A stretch of DNA of 64,000 bases from Flavilitoribacter sp020436695 (GCA_041392665.1 JAWKLQ010000006.1:310001-374000); one strand, 5' to 3'. Positions 27,798-35,590 are shown, counted from the first letter of the stretch. The notes: generated by a model not told the origin, from the sequence alone. Program-made: numbers and translations.

Positions 27798-29186
27798 ATG
27801 AAACAACGCACAATAGAAAAAGCGGTTTCCCTCTCAGGAGTTGGGCTGCATACTGGTAGCGTGGTCAATATCACCTTTCAACCTGCCCCAGATGACCACG
27901 GTGTCAAATTCATCCGCACCGATCTGGAAGAACAACCCGTTGTTCAGGCCGACGTCAACCGGGTAATCTCAACCGATCGAAATACCAGTTTGAAGGTAGG
28001 TGACGCAGAAGTTAAAACGGTAGAGCATGCCTTGTCTGCACTGCGTGGCCTGGGAATCGATAATGTCCTGATCGAGATCGACGGACCGGAAGTTCCTATT
28101 CTGGATGGAAGTGCGCTGCCTTTTGTAGAAGCGCTACAGCAGGCAGGGATTGTGCAACAGGAAGAAGAGCGGGATTACTTTGTGGTGGAAGAACCCATTG
28201 TATATCGAAGTGAGGATGGCCAGACTGAGATCATGGCCTTGCCGGCAGATCATTTTGAGATCACTACGATGATCGACTTCAATTCTCCGGTACTGGGGCA
28301 GCAGTATGCCACGCTCAAAGACCTGGATCAATACGCCAGCCAGATCGCTCCCTGCCGTACTTTTGTTTTCCTGCACGAACTCGAATCCCTGATCGACCGG
28401 GATCTGATAAAAGGCGGCGATCTGGATAATGCCATTGTGATCGTCGACCGCCCCGTAGAGCAAAGTACACTCAACGGCCTGGCTACCAAATTGGGCAAAC
28501 CCAGTATTGAAGTAGCCGAAGAAGGTATTCTCAATACCATCGAGCTCCAGTTCAAAAATGAACCGGCCCGTCATAAGCTGTTGGATGTGATCGGCGATAC
28601 CGCCCTTTTGGGAAAACCCATTAAAGGTCGGATCATTGCCACCAAGCCCGGCCACCGGGCTAATGTAGAATTTACCAAGCTTTTGAAAAAGAGCTATCTG
28701 GAACAGCGCAAACTGCGGGGCAAACCCAAATATGACCCCAATCAGGAACCGGTGATGGATAACGTGACCATCGCCAAGTGGCTGCCCCACCGCTATCCCC
28801 TGCTGCTGGTAGATAAGATCATCGAGCTGGAGAAGGACCATGTCGTAGGCGTAAAAAGCGTCACCTTTAATGAGTATTTTTTCCAGGGACACTTCCCGGG
28901 TAATCCGGTAATGCCGGGTGTGCTCATCATTGAAGCCCTGGCCCAGACCGGTGGTATCCTCGCCATGCACAATGTAGGCGACCCCGGCCAGTGGGATACG
29001 TACTTCATTAAGATCGACAATGTCAAGTTCAAACAAATGGTCCAACCGGGCGATACCTTACTGCTGAAGATGGAACTAATGGCCCCGATCCGCCGGGGAA
29101 TTTGCCAGATGTTGGCTACGGCTTATGTAGGTAACAAAATTGCAGCGGAAGGTGAACTAACCGCACAAATCATTAAGCGCTCGTAG
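27798..29186 (+). CDS. lpxC: Bifunctional UDP-3-O-acyl-GlcNAc deacetylase / 3-hydroxyacyl-ACP dehydratase (LpxC-FabZ fusion)
   Basis: A 462-aa fusion typical of Bacteroidota. Residues 1-~300 are LpxC, the zinc deacetylase committing lipid A synthesis: GVGLHTG start, zinc ligands in TVEHALSAL and RHKLLDVIGD (HxxxD), and catalytic His in KPGHRAN. Residues ~315-462 are FabZ: LPHRYPLLLVDKI and the hot-dog active-site helix GHFPGNPVMPGVLIIEALAQ (His and Glu). The fusion couples the two enzymes that draw on the 3-hydroxyacyl-ACP pool for lipid A or fatty acids. lpxA follows after one base. Confidence 0.96.
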   Translation: MKQRTIEKAVSLSGVGLHTGSVVNITFQPAPDDHGVKFIRTDLEEQPVVQADVNRVISTDRNTSLKVGDAEVKTVEHALSALRGLGIDNVLIEIDGPEVPILDGSALPFVEALQQAGIVQQEEERDYFVVEEPIVYRSEDGQTEIMALPADHFEITTMIDFNSPVLGQQYATLKDLDQYASQIAPCRTFVFLHELESLIDRDLIKGGDLDNAIVIVDRPVEQSTLNGLATKLGKPSIEVAEEGILNTIELQFKNEPARHKLLDVIGDTALLGKPIKGRIIATKPGHRANVEFTKLLKKSYLEQRKLRGKPKYDPNQEPVMDNVTIAKWLPHRYPLLLVDKIIELEKDHVVGVKSVTFNEYFFQGHFPGNPVMPGVLIIEALAQTGGILAMHNVGDPGQWDTYFIKIDNVKFKQMVQPGDTLLLKMELMAPIRRGICQMLATAYVGNKIAAEGELTAQIIKRS

Positions 29187-29187
29187 C

Positions 29188-29997
29188 ATGAATCATTCTC
29201 CATCTCATAGCGTAATTCATCCGGATGCGAAGATCGGCGATAATGTCACCATCGGACCTTTCTGTTTCATCGATCAGGATGTGGTCATTGGTGATAATAC
29301 CTGGATCGGTCCTAACGTCACCATCTTCGATGGAGCACGTATCGGGAACGATGTCAGGATTTTCCCTGGTGCGGTGATCAGTGGTATCCCGCAGGATCTG
29401 AAATTCGAAGGAGAAATTACCACGGCCGAGATCGGCGACCGGACCACCATACGCGAATACGTTACCGTCAACCGGGGCACCCAATTTGCCGGCAAGACCA
29501 TCGTTGGCAAAGATTGCCTTCTCATGGCTTACGTGCACGTTGCTCACGACTGCGTCCTGGGCAATCACGTTATTCTGGCCAATAATGTCACCCTGGCCGG
29601 CCACGTAGAAATTGCCGACTGGGCTATATTGGAAGGCCTGGTTGCCGTTCAGCAGTTTACCAAGATCGGCCGGCACAGTTTTATTGCCGGCGGCTCATTG
29701 GTGCGCAAGAACGTGCCTCCATTTATTAAGGCAGCACGGGAACCCCTTTCCTATGTGGGTGTCAATCATGTGGGGCTGCGTCGTCGTTCTTTTACTAATG
29801 AACAGATCAATCACATTCACGAGATCTATCGCATCCTGTTCGTAAAAGGTCACAATATCACCAATGCCATTAATGAGATTAATGATACGGTGGCCGCTAC
29901 TCCCGAGCGGGAAGCCATCCTTTCGTTTATCCGGGGAGCCGACTCCGGTATCGTAAAAGGGTTCCAGCAGATTAACGGCAGCCTGTATGAGGATTGA
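29188..29997 (+). CDS. lpxA: UDP-N-acetylglucosamine acyltransferase LpxA
   Basis: A 269-aa trimeric acyltransferase for the first step of lipid A synthesis. The protein starts MNHSPSHSVIHPDAKIGDNV and runs through hexapeptide repeats to about residue 190. The catalytic His region is MAYVHVAHDCVLGNHVILAN. The C-terminal helical part begins at NHVGLRRRSFT. Length and motifs are normal. The stop overlaps the start of the ABC ATPase gene by 11 bases, showing translational coupling. Confidence 0.96.
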   Translation: MNHSPSHSVIHPDAKIGDNVTIGPFCFIDQDVVIGDNTWIGPNVTIFDGARIGNDVRIFPGAVISGIPQDLKFEGEITTAEIGDRTTIREYVTVNRGTQFAGKTIVGKDCLLMAYVHVAHDCVLGNHVILANNVTLAGHVEIADWAILEGLVAVQQFTKIGRHSFIAGGSLVRKNVPPFIKAAREPLSYVGVNHVGLRRRSFTNEQINHIHEIYRILFVKGHNITNAINEINDTVAATPEREAILSFIRGADSGIVKGFQQINGSLYED

Positions 29998-30619
29998 ACT
30001 GGAAAAAGTGGGAAAACGATTCCGCCGGGAATGGATCGTGCGAGATCTTAATATTGTGATCGAACCCGGTAAGCGGTATGCCATCGAAGGCCCCAATGGT
30101 TCCGGTAAATCGACGCTTCTCCGTATTCTTTCCGGCCATCTCACACCCAGTAAGGGAAAGATCAACTTTTTCTATCAGAATAAACCGCTGGATGTGGATC
30201 AGGTTTATCAGCATCTCTCTTTTGCGGGCCCTTATATGGAGCTGATCGAAGAGCTCACCCTGGCGGAAGCCCTTCGTTTTCATCGGCGTTTTCAGTCGTT
30301 CCTGCCCGGTATGGATGAACCCCAACTGCTTGATCTACTCTCTCTGCCCGGAACCTCCTCCAAACTAATTCGCCATTTCTCTTCCGGAATGAAACAACGC
30401 CTTAAATTGGCCCTGGCTATTTGTTCTGACACTTCCCTCCTACTCCTGGACGAACCCACCACTAATCTGGACAGACAGGGCACAGACTGGTACCTGCAAC
30501 TCATCGAAAGCTTTGGCCGCGATCGCACCATCATTGTAGCTTCCAACGTCGCCGTTGATTTCGGATTCTGTGACGAACGAGTGGACATTTTAGCCTATAA
30601 GAAAAAGCCTGTCCGGTAA
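29987..30619 (+). CDS. ABC transporter ATP-binding protein (orphan ATPase)
   Basis: A 210-aa single ATPase domain. Walker A is EGPNGSGKSTLLRIL, the signature is HFSSGMKQRLKLALAI, and Walker B is LLLLDEPTTNLD. The D-loop and a switch-His region follow (IIVASNVA replaces the usual H-loop, so the switch His seems to be Asn). No permease gene is adjacent; the partner must lie elsewhere. It overlaps lpxA by 11 bases and is thus expressed with lipid A genes, which hints at an envelope-related exporter, but this is context only. Confidence 0.85.
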   Translation: MRIELEKVGKRFRREWIVRDLNIVIEPGKRYAIEGPNGSGKSTLLRILSGHLTPSKGKINFFYQNKPLDVDQVYQHLSFAGPYMELIEELTLAEALRFHRRFQSFLPGMDEPQLLDLLSLPGTSSKLIRHFSSGMKQRLKLALAICSDTSLLLLDEPTTNLDRQGTDWYLQLIESFGRDRTIIVASNVAVDFGFCDERVDILAYKKKPVR

Positions 30620-30706
30620 CTTTCTGCCATCCATTAATCACGAAAACATATTGTTGTTAAAAGACAATAGCTAATTTTTGTCCTTCGGACCGAATGAAGC
30701 AATCCA

Positions 30707-30714
30707 TATCTTTG
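30707..30714 (+). promoter_or_regulatory. Bacteroidota -7 promoter element of a candidate small RNA
   Basis: TATCTTTG matches TAnnTTTG. The first strong terminator downstream is at 30909-30942 and no convincing ORF lies between, so the element probably serves a non-coding transcript. Confidence 0.5.
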
Positions 30715-30719
30715 TATTA

Positions 30720-30942
30720 TCCGATAAGACACTTTTCCATCCTCCGCTCTTAAACCGGACCCATTAAACACTCCGTAATGTAAAGACAGCCCTGCATGAA
30801 AAGACCTGGGGCATACCATTATCGACCTTACGGATCCTTTCACCAACGACTGTTCTCTCTGTACCACTGTAATTGCACTAATCGACATAAAAGACTAACC
30901 CTCGGTATGGGAAGTGATGGCCTGGTCACTTCCCTTTTTTTT
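30720..30942 (+). ncRNA. Candidate small non-coding RNA (~220 nt)
   Basis: A promoter element (30707-30714) and a strong terminator (30909-30942) bound a ~220-base interval with no credible coding frame. The only ATG frame of length (from 30796) runs on through the terminator stem. Internal pairing is visible, for example TCCGTAA (30772-30778) with TTACGGA (30828-30834). Length and isolated position would suit a 6S-like RNA or another regulatory RNA, but I cannot match a family. Confidence 0.45.
30909..30942 (+). terminator. Rho-independent terminator of the candidate small RNA
   Basis: GGGAAGTGA (30909-30917) pairs perfectly with TCACTTCCC (30926-30934) around an 8-base loop, followed by eight Ts. 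Confidence 0.85.
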
Positions 30943-30956
30943 GCTCATCCCTTTCT

Positions 30957-31061
30957 TACTACTGGATGTTGGGACGTTGGGACGTTGGGATGTTGGGACG
31001 TTGGGATATTTGGATAAATCCTCATCCCCACGTCCAAATATCTAAATATCCAGTAGTATAC
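30957..31061. repeat. Intergenic stutter hairpin, GGACGTTG type (second copy)
   Basis: The ends TACTACTGGA (30957-30966) and TCCAGTAGTA (31049-31058) are complementary and identical to those of the element at 17666. The left arm holds five TTGGGACG/TTGGGATG units; the right arm reads CATCCCCACGTCCAAATATC. The shared termini show the two are copies of one dispersed sequence. Confidence 0.75.
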
Positions 31062-31118
31062 ATCCCTCTTCTACAACAATTTTAAGAAGCTGGTTACCAG
31101 TATTTTTTACAGTTTAAT

Positions 31119-31126
31119 TATCTTTG
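31119..31126 (+). promoter_or_regulatory. Bacteroidota -7 promoter element upstream of the 488-aa hypothetical gene
   Basis: TATCTTTG matches TAnnTTTG. The coding start chosen at 31314 implies a leader of about 180 bases; the in-frame ATGs at 31251 or 31281 would shorten it. Confidence 0.45.
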
Positions 31127-31313
31127 AAGTATTCCTAACCTCGGTTCCACCCCATTCACTTTATTAATACAGTCTCCTCCGCTTCGGACCAATCAAATTC
31201 CCGAAGCACTTAAACAGTATTAAAGGACTCAATCAAGTTTGCCTCCGTATATGAGCACATGTAGGGGTAAGGTATTGTTGATGCCTGACCCAAGCCATAA
31301 ACACAGCTATTCT

Positions 31314-32777
31314 ATGCGTACACCTGAACTCATGCAACTGGTCAGTCTGATGTCTAAGTCCGAAATGCGTCGGGCCGACCAGTTCCTGCAATCACCCTAT
31401 CACAATAACAGTGAATTGGTGCTTAAGCTATTTCAATACATCAGGAAGTACCACCCAAAGATGGACAGCTACCGGCTTCACAAAGAACACATCTTTGATC
31501 ATCTTTATCCCGGGGAAAAATTTGACGAGCGACGACTAAAAAATCCTATTTTTTTGCTGAAAAGATCTTTGGAAGAGTTTTTAAAGATCGAGCAATTGAA
31601 AAAGGAGGAAGCCATGCAGAACCGGCTATTGATCAATGCCTATTATGAGAAATGCGATTATGATGAAATTGAAAAGATGATCGTGGATTGTGTTGCTGAT
31701 CGGGAAAAACAGCCTATACGCGATGCCAATTATTACCAGGAAATGCTTTGGTTACAGGAAGAATTATACTATCATCCTAATCAAGGTAAATACCTGAATA
31801 ATCAACAGTATTTTCCCTTTATGGTACATTATCTCGACCAATTCTACGCACTTTCCAAATTGCGTTTTGCCACAGAGATGAATGTACGGAAAGGTGTAGT
31901 CAATGAAGATGACCTACCCCTGCTCGATGAAAGCATAGTTACTAAGCAATTGAAACGGCTGGCAGCCAACAATCGATTGATCGATCTTTATTGCTACCTG
32001 TTCCAATTCCAGTTAGAGATACCTTCCTCTGAGGAATTCAGATCTTCCATCGCATTGCTTACTGAGTTATTACCACAGATGGGTGAAAAAGAAAAGTCAT
32101 ACATCTTGAGTTGCCTGATCAGTACTGCCATACGCTATCATCATAAAGGAAAAAGCGAATACACTGCTTTCGTTGCCCAGTTGTATAAACTGGCTGATGA
32201 GAAAAATCTACTCCTTTATCGAGGTAAAATGCAGGCCACTACTTTTCTGAACATAGCGATCCTGTGCTCTGCGGCAAAAGAATTCGCATTTGTCGAAAAC
32301 ATCATATCCAGGTATCAGCAATACCTTGCTCCTGAAGAAAAACAGGAAGTCATCCATCTTTCATGGGGATACTGGTATTACCTGCAATCCGGGAATCATC
32401 CTAAAAAAAAGACCATGCTGCAAAAGGCACAGTATCATCTTTCTCAGATCCCCTATTCCGGATTGGTGGTTGATCTCCGGCTAAGATCTCTACAACTTCG
32501 GGTTTTCTATGACCTGGAAATTTCCAACGGCAATGAATCGGTATTTTCACACTTTGCCGATGCCTTTGAGAAATGGCTGGTTCGAAATCCGATATTGGCA
32601 AATCAGCGGACCGCTGCCTATCTTAATTTTGTAAGGCTTACCAAACAACTCGGCAAGATTGCCATATTAGCTATCATTGATAAAGATGATCTCCAACAAT
32701 TAGAAAAAAAGATCAGTACACAAGAGCCGTTAATTTTGAGAAATTGGCTGTTGGAGAAAGTGGAGGAATTGCAATAA
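31314..32777 (+). CDS. Hypothetical helical cytoplasmic protein
   Basis: A protein of 488 aa from the ATG at 31314 (MRTPELMQLVSLMSKSEMRR). In-frame ATGs at 31251 and 31281 and a TTG at 31239 are alternatives, adding 21, 11 or 25 residues that look less protein-like. It is rich in Leu, Glu, Lys and Tyr, with no signal peptide or membrane helix, and appears all-helical. Blocks such as FLLKRSLEEFLKIEQLKKEEA followed by paired helices suggest a TPR-like solenoid. I do not recognise a named family; similar long helical proteins are common hypothetical proteins in Saprospiria. Its function is unknown. Confidence 0.55.
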   Translation: MRTPELMQLVSLMSKSEMRRADQFLQSPYHNNSELVLKLFQYIRKYHPKMDSYRLHKEHIFDHLYPGEKFDERRLKNPIFLLKRSLEEFLKIEQLKKEEAMQNRLLINAYYEKCDYDEIEKMIVDCVADREKQPIRDANYYQEMLWLQEELYYHPNQGKYLNNQQYFPFMVHYLDQFYALSKLRFATEMNVRKGVVNEDDLPLLDESIVTKQLKRLAANNRLIDLYCYLFQFQLEIPSSEEFRSSIALLTELLPQMGEKEKSYILSCLISTAIRYHHKGKSEYTAFVAQLYKLADEKNLLLYRGKMQATTFLNIAILCSAAKEFAFVENIISRYQQYLAPEEKQEVIHLSWGYWYYLQSGNHPKKKTMLQKAQYHLSQIPYSGLVVDLRLRSLQLRVFYDLEISNGNESVFSHFADAFEKWLVRNPILANQRTAAYLNFVRLTKQLGKIAILAIIDKDDLQQLEKKISTQEPLILRNWLLEKVEELQ

Positions 32778-32797
32778 TTCCCCCACCTGCCTTAAAT

Positions 32798-32938
32798 TTA
32801 GGCATCTCCAAGTTCCTCTGCACCGATCAATCCATTGGGGTCCGGCTCCTCACCGTCACCTCCTTTGATCTTGCTAATGTTTTTGATCTCGAAGGCCTTG
32901 AATTTGGCCAGCACTGTGGGATTCAGTTCATTTTTCAT
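32798..32938 (-). CDS. Double-glycine leader peptide (RiPP/bacteriocin-like precursor)
   Basis: A 46-aa peptide. The leader part (MKNELNPTVLAKFKAFEIKN, then ISKIKGG) ends in Gly-Gly, the cleavage site used by C39 peptidase-containing exporters. The following 19 residues (DGEEPDPNGLIGAEELGDA) are acidic and have no Cys, Ser or Thr. It is clearly paralogous to the peptide at 33609-33731, sharing IKGGDGEEPDPNG. Leaders of the form LxxxxxxxIKGG are common in Bacteroidota natural-product precursors. No modifying enzyme or exporter gene is in the window. This could also be a secreted signalling peptide. Confidence 0.6.
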   Translation of the reverse strand: MKNELNPTVLAKFKAFEIKNISKIKGGDGEEPDPNGLIGAEELGDA

Positions 32939-33608
32939 GTTGCTAAAATTTTAACTGTGGTTTAGAAAAAAGCCCCCTCTGCCTTCGGCATCTCCCCCTC
33001 GGGGGAGAATCCTCACAATAAGAGCACAGAAGACTAGAAAAAACGGTCCCTATCTTACTTTAGATAGGTATTTTATGGTAGAGGCAATACGAACTCACCT
33101 CTTACCGAATGTCCTGGTAAAAGTCAATAGTGTCGGTTAATCAGTGATTTGATTGGAGTAGCGGCAAAAGAGGGTTTGTTATCGGTAAGGCATACCGATC
33201 TCACCTCAGCCACGTGATCTGATCACGACTAAGCCGTTGGCCCAAATGTCGGCGGGAACAAAGACATACAGACGTAAGCATCCAATGCCATAGTACCCGG
33301 ACATAGCCGGCCGAAAAAGCCCCAGTTGAAAAAGTTTAGTGCAATGCGGACGCCTGGTGATGCATATTGCCGAATGTATTCCGGTCAGCGTCCTTTTTTG
33401 GTGATCTGAACTCGCAACACGATGCGGAGGAAGCTCGTGTTACTTTACCGGTTGATCTTTCTTTTTAATTTATTTACCCCAGAAGAACCGGTGGGCCGCA
33501 CTTGCTTTGGTGCGGGAGTTACATAAATAACAGCATTGTTTGGGAAAATAGTTCCCGGCAATACATTTTTTTTCTTGCCAGATATATAATTCCAAGTTAA
33601 ATATGATT
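32939..33608. other. Intergenic region between the two GG-leader peptide genes
   Basis: 670 bases without a convincing gene. It contains several short hairpins: CCCCCTCGGGGG-type at 32990-33006, CCTATC...GATAGG near 33047-33066, AACACGA...TCGTGTT around 33416-33440 and CCGCAC...GTGCGG near 33495-33513. I cannot assign them; some may be small RNAs or terminators. Confidence 0.3.
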
Positions 33609-33731
33609 TTAAGCATCTGCTATATCATCAGATCCGATCACTCCATTCGGGTCTGGCTCCTCACCGTCTCCTCCTTTGATCGCTTTGAGATTCTTGACCT
33701 CGAAAATTTGGAATTTGCTTAAGTCATTCAT
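33609..33731 (-). CDS. Double-glycine leader peptide, paralogue
   Basis: A 40-aa peptide starting at the ATG at 33729-33731. Leader MNDLSKFQIFEVKNLKAIKGG ends in the Gly-Gly site and is followed by DGEEPDPNGVIGSDDIADA. Thirteen residues across the cleavage site are identical to the peptide at 32798. The open frame continues upstream to 33926, but those codons do not resemble the paralogue, so the short start is preferred. A TCCGAA-motif cluster lies 150-190 bases upstream. Confidence 0.6.
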   Translation of the reverse strand: MNDLSKFQIFEVKNLKAIKGGDGEEPDPNGVIGSDDIADA

Positions 33732-33873
33732 GATCTTTTGCCTGATGCAGGTTTTAGTTTGGTTTGAATGATGCCATAAAATACAGTGTTTTTTTGGTTT
33801 AAGCAATTTATCAGGTCTAATCTTTAATAACACGGGTCCGGATCGCAAGGGCCGTAAAACAAAAACATGCAAA

Positions 33874-33915
33874 AACCGAATTATTTCAGATTTCATCCGG
33901 AATCTTCCGAAAAAA
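33874..33915. promoter_or_regulatory. TCCGAA-motif cluster (candidate enhancer site 1)
   Basis: Within 42 bases are ACCGAATT, ATCCGGAAT and TTCCGAAAAAAT. It lies about 200-240 bp upstream of the sigma-54-like promoter at 34118. Similar clusters stand upstream of most other sigma-54-like promoters here, so it may bind the local enhancer-binding proteins. Confidence 0.4.
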
Positions 33916-34117
33916 TACTCCAACACATAAAGAATGGTCGCTAATCATACACTGAAACTTGTTATGCCATAGCATCGGCAACATTGGGATAGCAAAACTA
34001 AGTTAATTTTTCACGCAATCAATAAACTGATTATCAATTATTTAATTCAACTCCCTTAAAAAAAAACATAAAAAGCGTTACAAATTCAAGGTCATCCCTA
34101 TAGTATATACGAAAGCC

Positions 34118-34133
34118 TGGCATCTTTTTGGAA
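34118..34133 (+). promoter_or_regulatory. Sigma-54-like promoter, small-protein unit 1
   Basis: TGGCATCTTTTTGGAA has the -24 GG at 34119-34120 and, after exactly ten bases, GA at 34131-34132 in place of the -12 GC. The -24 box TGGCA is good and the -12 box imperfect. It lies 45 bases before the ATG at 34178. Confidence 0.4.
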
Positions 34134-34177
34134 ATGGTATTACTGAAAAACGAATTATTTCATTAAAAAGTAAAATC

Positions 34178-34318
34178 ATGAAAACTTTTCTTTTTCAGCT
34201 TTTTAGTCCAAACCATTACGACTACATCTTCTACCATCTCCTGGAGGCCGTCCGCGGGTTACTTCGGTACTCTTCCCGCGGCGGCCTCCTGCCCCGGCCA
34301 GTTATGCTGCGGGGGTAG
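34178..34318 (+). CDS. Short basic ORF, first in small-protein unit 1
   Basis: A 46-aa frame opening with MKTFLFQLFSPNHYDYIFYH and ending with an arginine/glycine-rich part (LLRYSSRGGLLPRPVMLRG). No family recognised. It sits between the sigma-54-like promoter and the small membrane-protein gene, which starts 50 bases later. Comparable short Arg/Pro-rich frames precede the small membrane-protein genes at 35220, 35888 and 61379, so it may be a leader peptide rather than a functional product. Confidence 0.4.
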   Translation: MKTFLFQLFSPNHYDYIFYHLLEAVRGLLRYSSRGGLLPRPVMLRG

Positions 34319-34368
34319 AAGAGGTCGAAGGAAGTATAAACCCAATTGATAATGTTCCAAAAACCGAT

Positions 34369-34608
34369 ATGACTATGATCATTTACGCAATCCTAATCAT
34401 CAGTTGCATGGCCATCCTGACTTTTATTATTAGCACCGGCAGCAAACAAATGGATGCCCTGCCGCGAGATATGCCGATACCTCCGGGTTTCGAGTATTAC
34501 GAATATATGGAAAAGGAACGGAGAGAAAGGTTGATCGCAATGCTGGTTTTCGCCATCGTCATGATCATTGCCTTCCTGCTGGCCAAGTACGGCCTGCATT
34601 CATTGTAA
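34369..34608 (+). CDS. Small two-helix membrane protein, unit 1
   Basis: A 79-aa protein with a hydrophobic helix at residues 4-22 and another at about 58-75. A polar, acidic-to-basic hairpin region sits between them (DALPRDMPIPPGFEYYEYME then KERRERL). Both ends appear membrane-embedded. No named family. The same layout (N-terminal helix, charged centre, C-terminal helix, 79-84 aa) is seen at 35220-35474 and 62226-62480. It ends 57 bases before a strong terminator. Confidence 0.6.
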   Translation: MTMIIYAILIISCMAILTFIISTGSKQMDALPRDMPIPPGFEYYEYMEKERRERLIAMLVFAIVMIIAFLLAKYGLHSL

Positions 34609-34665
34609 ATGAAACGAATGACATGAACTTAGAAACTGTGAAACCGAAGAATGACTTGGGTTGAA

Positions 34666-34697
34666 ACTGCCGGCAAGCTTTGTCGGCAGTTTTTTTT
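34666..34697 (+). terminator. Rho-independent terminator of small-protein unit 1
   Basis: ACTGCCG (34666-34672) pairs with CGGCAGT (34684-34690) and is followed by seven to eight Ts. Confidence 0.8.
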
Positions 34698-34712
34698 GTG
34701 CTAGAGGGCGAT

Positions 34713-34803
34713 TGGACTTTGGGACTTTTGGACGATAGGATATTGGGAAATGAAGAAATGAGGATTTATCCAAATATCCCAACCTCTCTAAATCCATTTA
34801 TCC
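34713..34803. repeat. Intergenic stutter hairpin, GGACTTTG type
   Basis: The left arm repeats TTGGACTTTGGGACTTTTGG and TAGGATATTGGGA. The right arm carries TCCAAATATCCCAACC and TAAATCCATTTATCC. It is more degenerate than the other stutter hairpins. Confidence 0.5.
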
Positions 34804-34812
34804 TGGATAATG

Positions 34813-34868
34813 ATTCCGAAAAAGTCCGATTTTCTTCATTGCTTTTCAGAATTAAATCGGATTCGGCG
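34813..34868. promoter_or_regulatory. TCCGAA-motif cluster (candidate enhancer site 2)
   Basis: ATTCCGAAAAAGTCCGATTT at 34813-34832 is followed by the inverted form AAATCGGATTCGG at 34854-34866. The pair is about 95-150 bp upstream of the sigma-54-like promoter at 34960. Distance and inverted arrangement are typical of enhancer sites for sigma-54 activators; the assignment is inference. Confidence 0.45.
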
Positions 34869-34958
34869 AGGCAGGAATATCCGGTTAAAATTTCATAAAA
34901 AATTATAAATAACTATAAATCAATATCTTAAAAAAGAAAAAACCCACTAAACGGCAAA

Positions 34959-34975
34959 TTGGCACAGTACATGAT
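34959..34975 (+). promoter_or_regulatory. Sigma-54-like promoter, small-protein unit 2
   Basis: TTGGCACAGTACATGAT has a perfect -24 box (TTGGCAC; GG at 34961-34962) and GA at 34973-34974 after exactly ten bases, in place of GC. The -24 part and following bases closely resemble the element at 61101 (TTGGCACAGT). Confidence 0.5.
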
Positions 34976-35023
34976 CTATAAAGAAGTGTAAGACATTATT
35001 AACAAACTAAAAAAATTAAGATC

Positions 35024-35467
35024 ATGTTACGAACGAATTTTTTGCCAGGCGTCAATTATGCATTTGCCAGTAACACCAAACTTCAGACCGGGCACCCAAA
35101 AGAACAAACCCAGCAAACGGCCGGCCGGCAGCCCGGACGACCACTGGTCAAATACGATAGGCAGCCCGGAAGGACCAACGCCCAATTAAATTACCTAACC
35201 GATCTCAAAATCTACGATCATGTTCACCTATATCATACTCAGTGTCTTAGGCCTACTCCTCTTCCGAAGGATGTTCTTTACGCCGAGACGGCGCTCCGGG
35301 AAACCATCCTCCCAACGCCCCCAACATTCGAATCCGTATCCACCCCAATACTGGAACGTGAGGCCGTTCTTAGAATACGTCCGCCGACAAAGAAGACGGC
35401 GGCAAAGAGCCCTGATAGTGATCTCCATAGCATTGATCATTATTTTATTGTGGGCCTTTACTGCTAG
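35024..35467 (+). CDS. Basic ORF, first in small-protein unit 2 (overlaps next gene)
   Basis: A 147-codon frame. Only its first ~65 residues lie outside the next gene; they are Gln/Pro/Arg-rich (QTQQTAGRQPGRPLVKYDRQ). The rest overlaps the membrane-protein frame at 35220 in another register and may be a by-product. Its early part resembles the short frames ahead of the other small membrane-protein genes. Whether it is translated, and where it ends in practice, cannot be told. Confidence 0.3.
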   Translation: MLRTNFLPGVNYAFASNTKLQTGHPKEQTQQTAGRQPGRPLVKYDRQPGRTNAQLNYLTDLKIYDHVHLYHTQCLRPTPLPKDVLYAETALRETILPTPPTFESVSTPILEREAVLRIRPPTKKTAAKSPDSDLHSIDHYFIVGLYC

Positions 35468-35474
35468 TGGATAG
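35220..35474 (+). CDS. Small two-helix membrane protein, unit 2
   Basis: An 84-aa protein: hydrophobic helix at residues 2-16, a long Arg/Pro/Gln-rich centre (RRMFFTPRRRSGKPSSQRPQ, VRRQRRRRQR), and a second helix at ~65-80. The strongly positive centre suggests that both ends span the membrane with the loop inside. It matches the architecture of the proteins at 34369 and 62226. It ends 26 bases before a terminator. Confidence 0.55.
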   Translation: MFTYIILSVLGLLLFRRMFFTPRRRSGKPSSQRPQHSNPYPPQYWNVRPFLEYVRRQRRRRQRALIVISIALIIILLWAFTASG

Positions 35475-35500
35475 CCCTGTTATTGTTATAGTTTTTGAAA

Positions 35501-35533
35501 AGGCCGTCGGTATGTTGCCGGCGGTCTTTTTTT
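35501..35533 (+). terminator. Rho-independent terminator of small-protein unit 2
   Basis: AGGCCGTCGG (35501-35510) pairs with CCGGCGGTCT (35518-35527) over ten positions including G-U pairs, with a 7-base loop and a T7 run. Confidence 0.8.
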
Positions 35534-35554
35534 ATATCCCTCCCACCTTTTTCA

Positions 35555-35590
35555 CTTCCGAATCCATCCGGAAAATTCGGTTCCGTTCCG
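35555..35590. promoter_or_regulatory. TCCGAA-motif cluster (candidate enhancer site 3)
   Basis: Four half-sites in 36 bases: CTTCCGAAT, ATCCGGAAAATTCGG and GTTCCGTTCCG. It lies about 130-165 bp upstream of the sigma-54 promoter at 35720. Confidence 0.45.

Noticed and set aside
33732..33926. Upstream extension of the second GG-leader peptide to 105 aa
   Set aside because: The added part has no counterpart in the paralogous peptide and is not protein-like; the short ATG aligns with the paralogue's leader.
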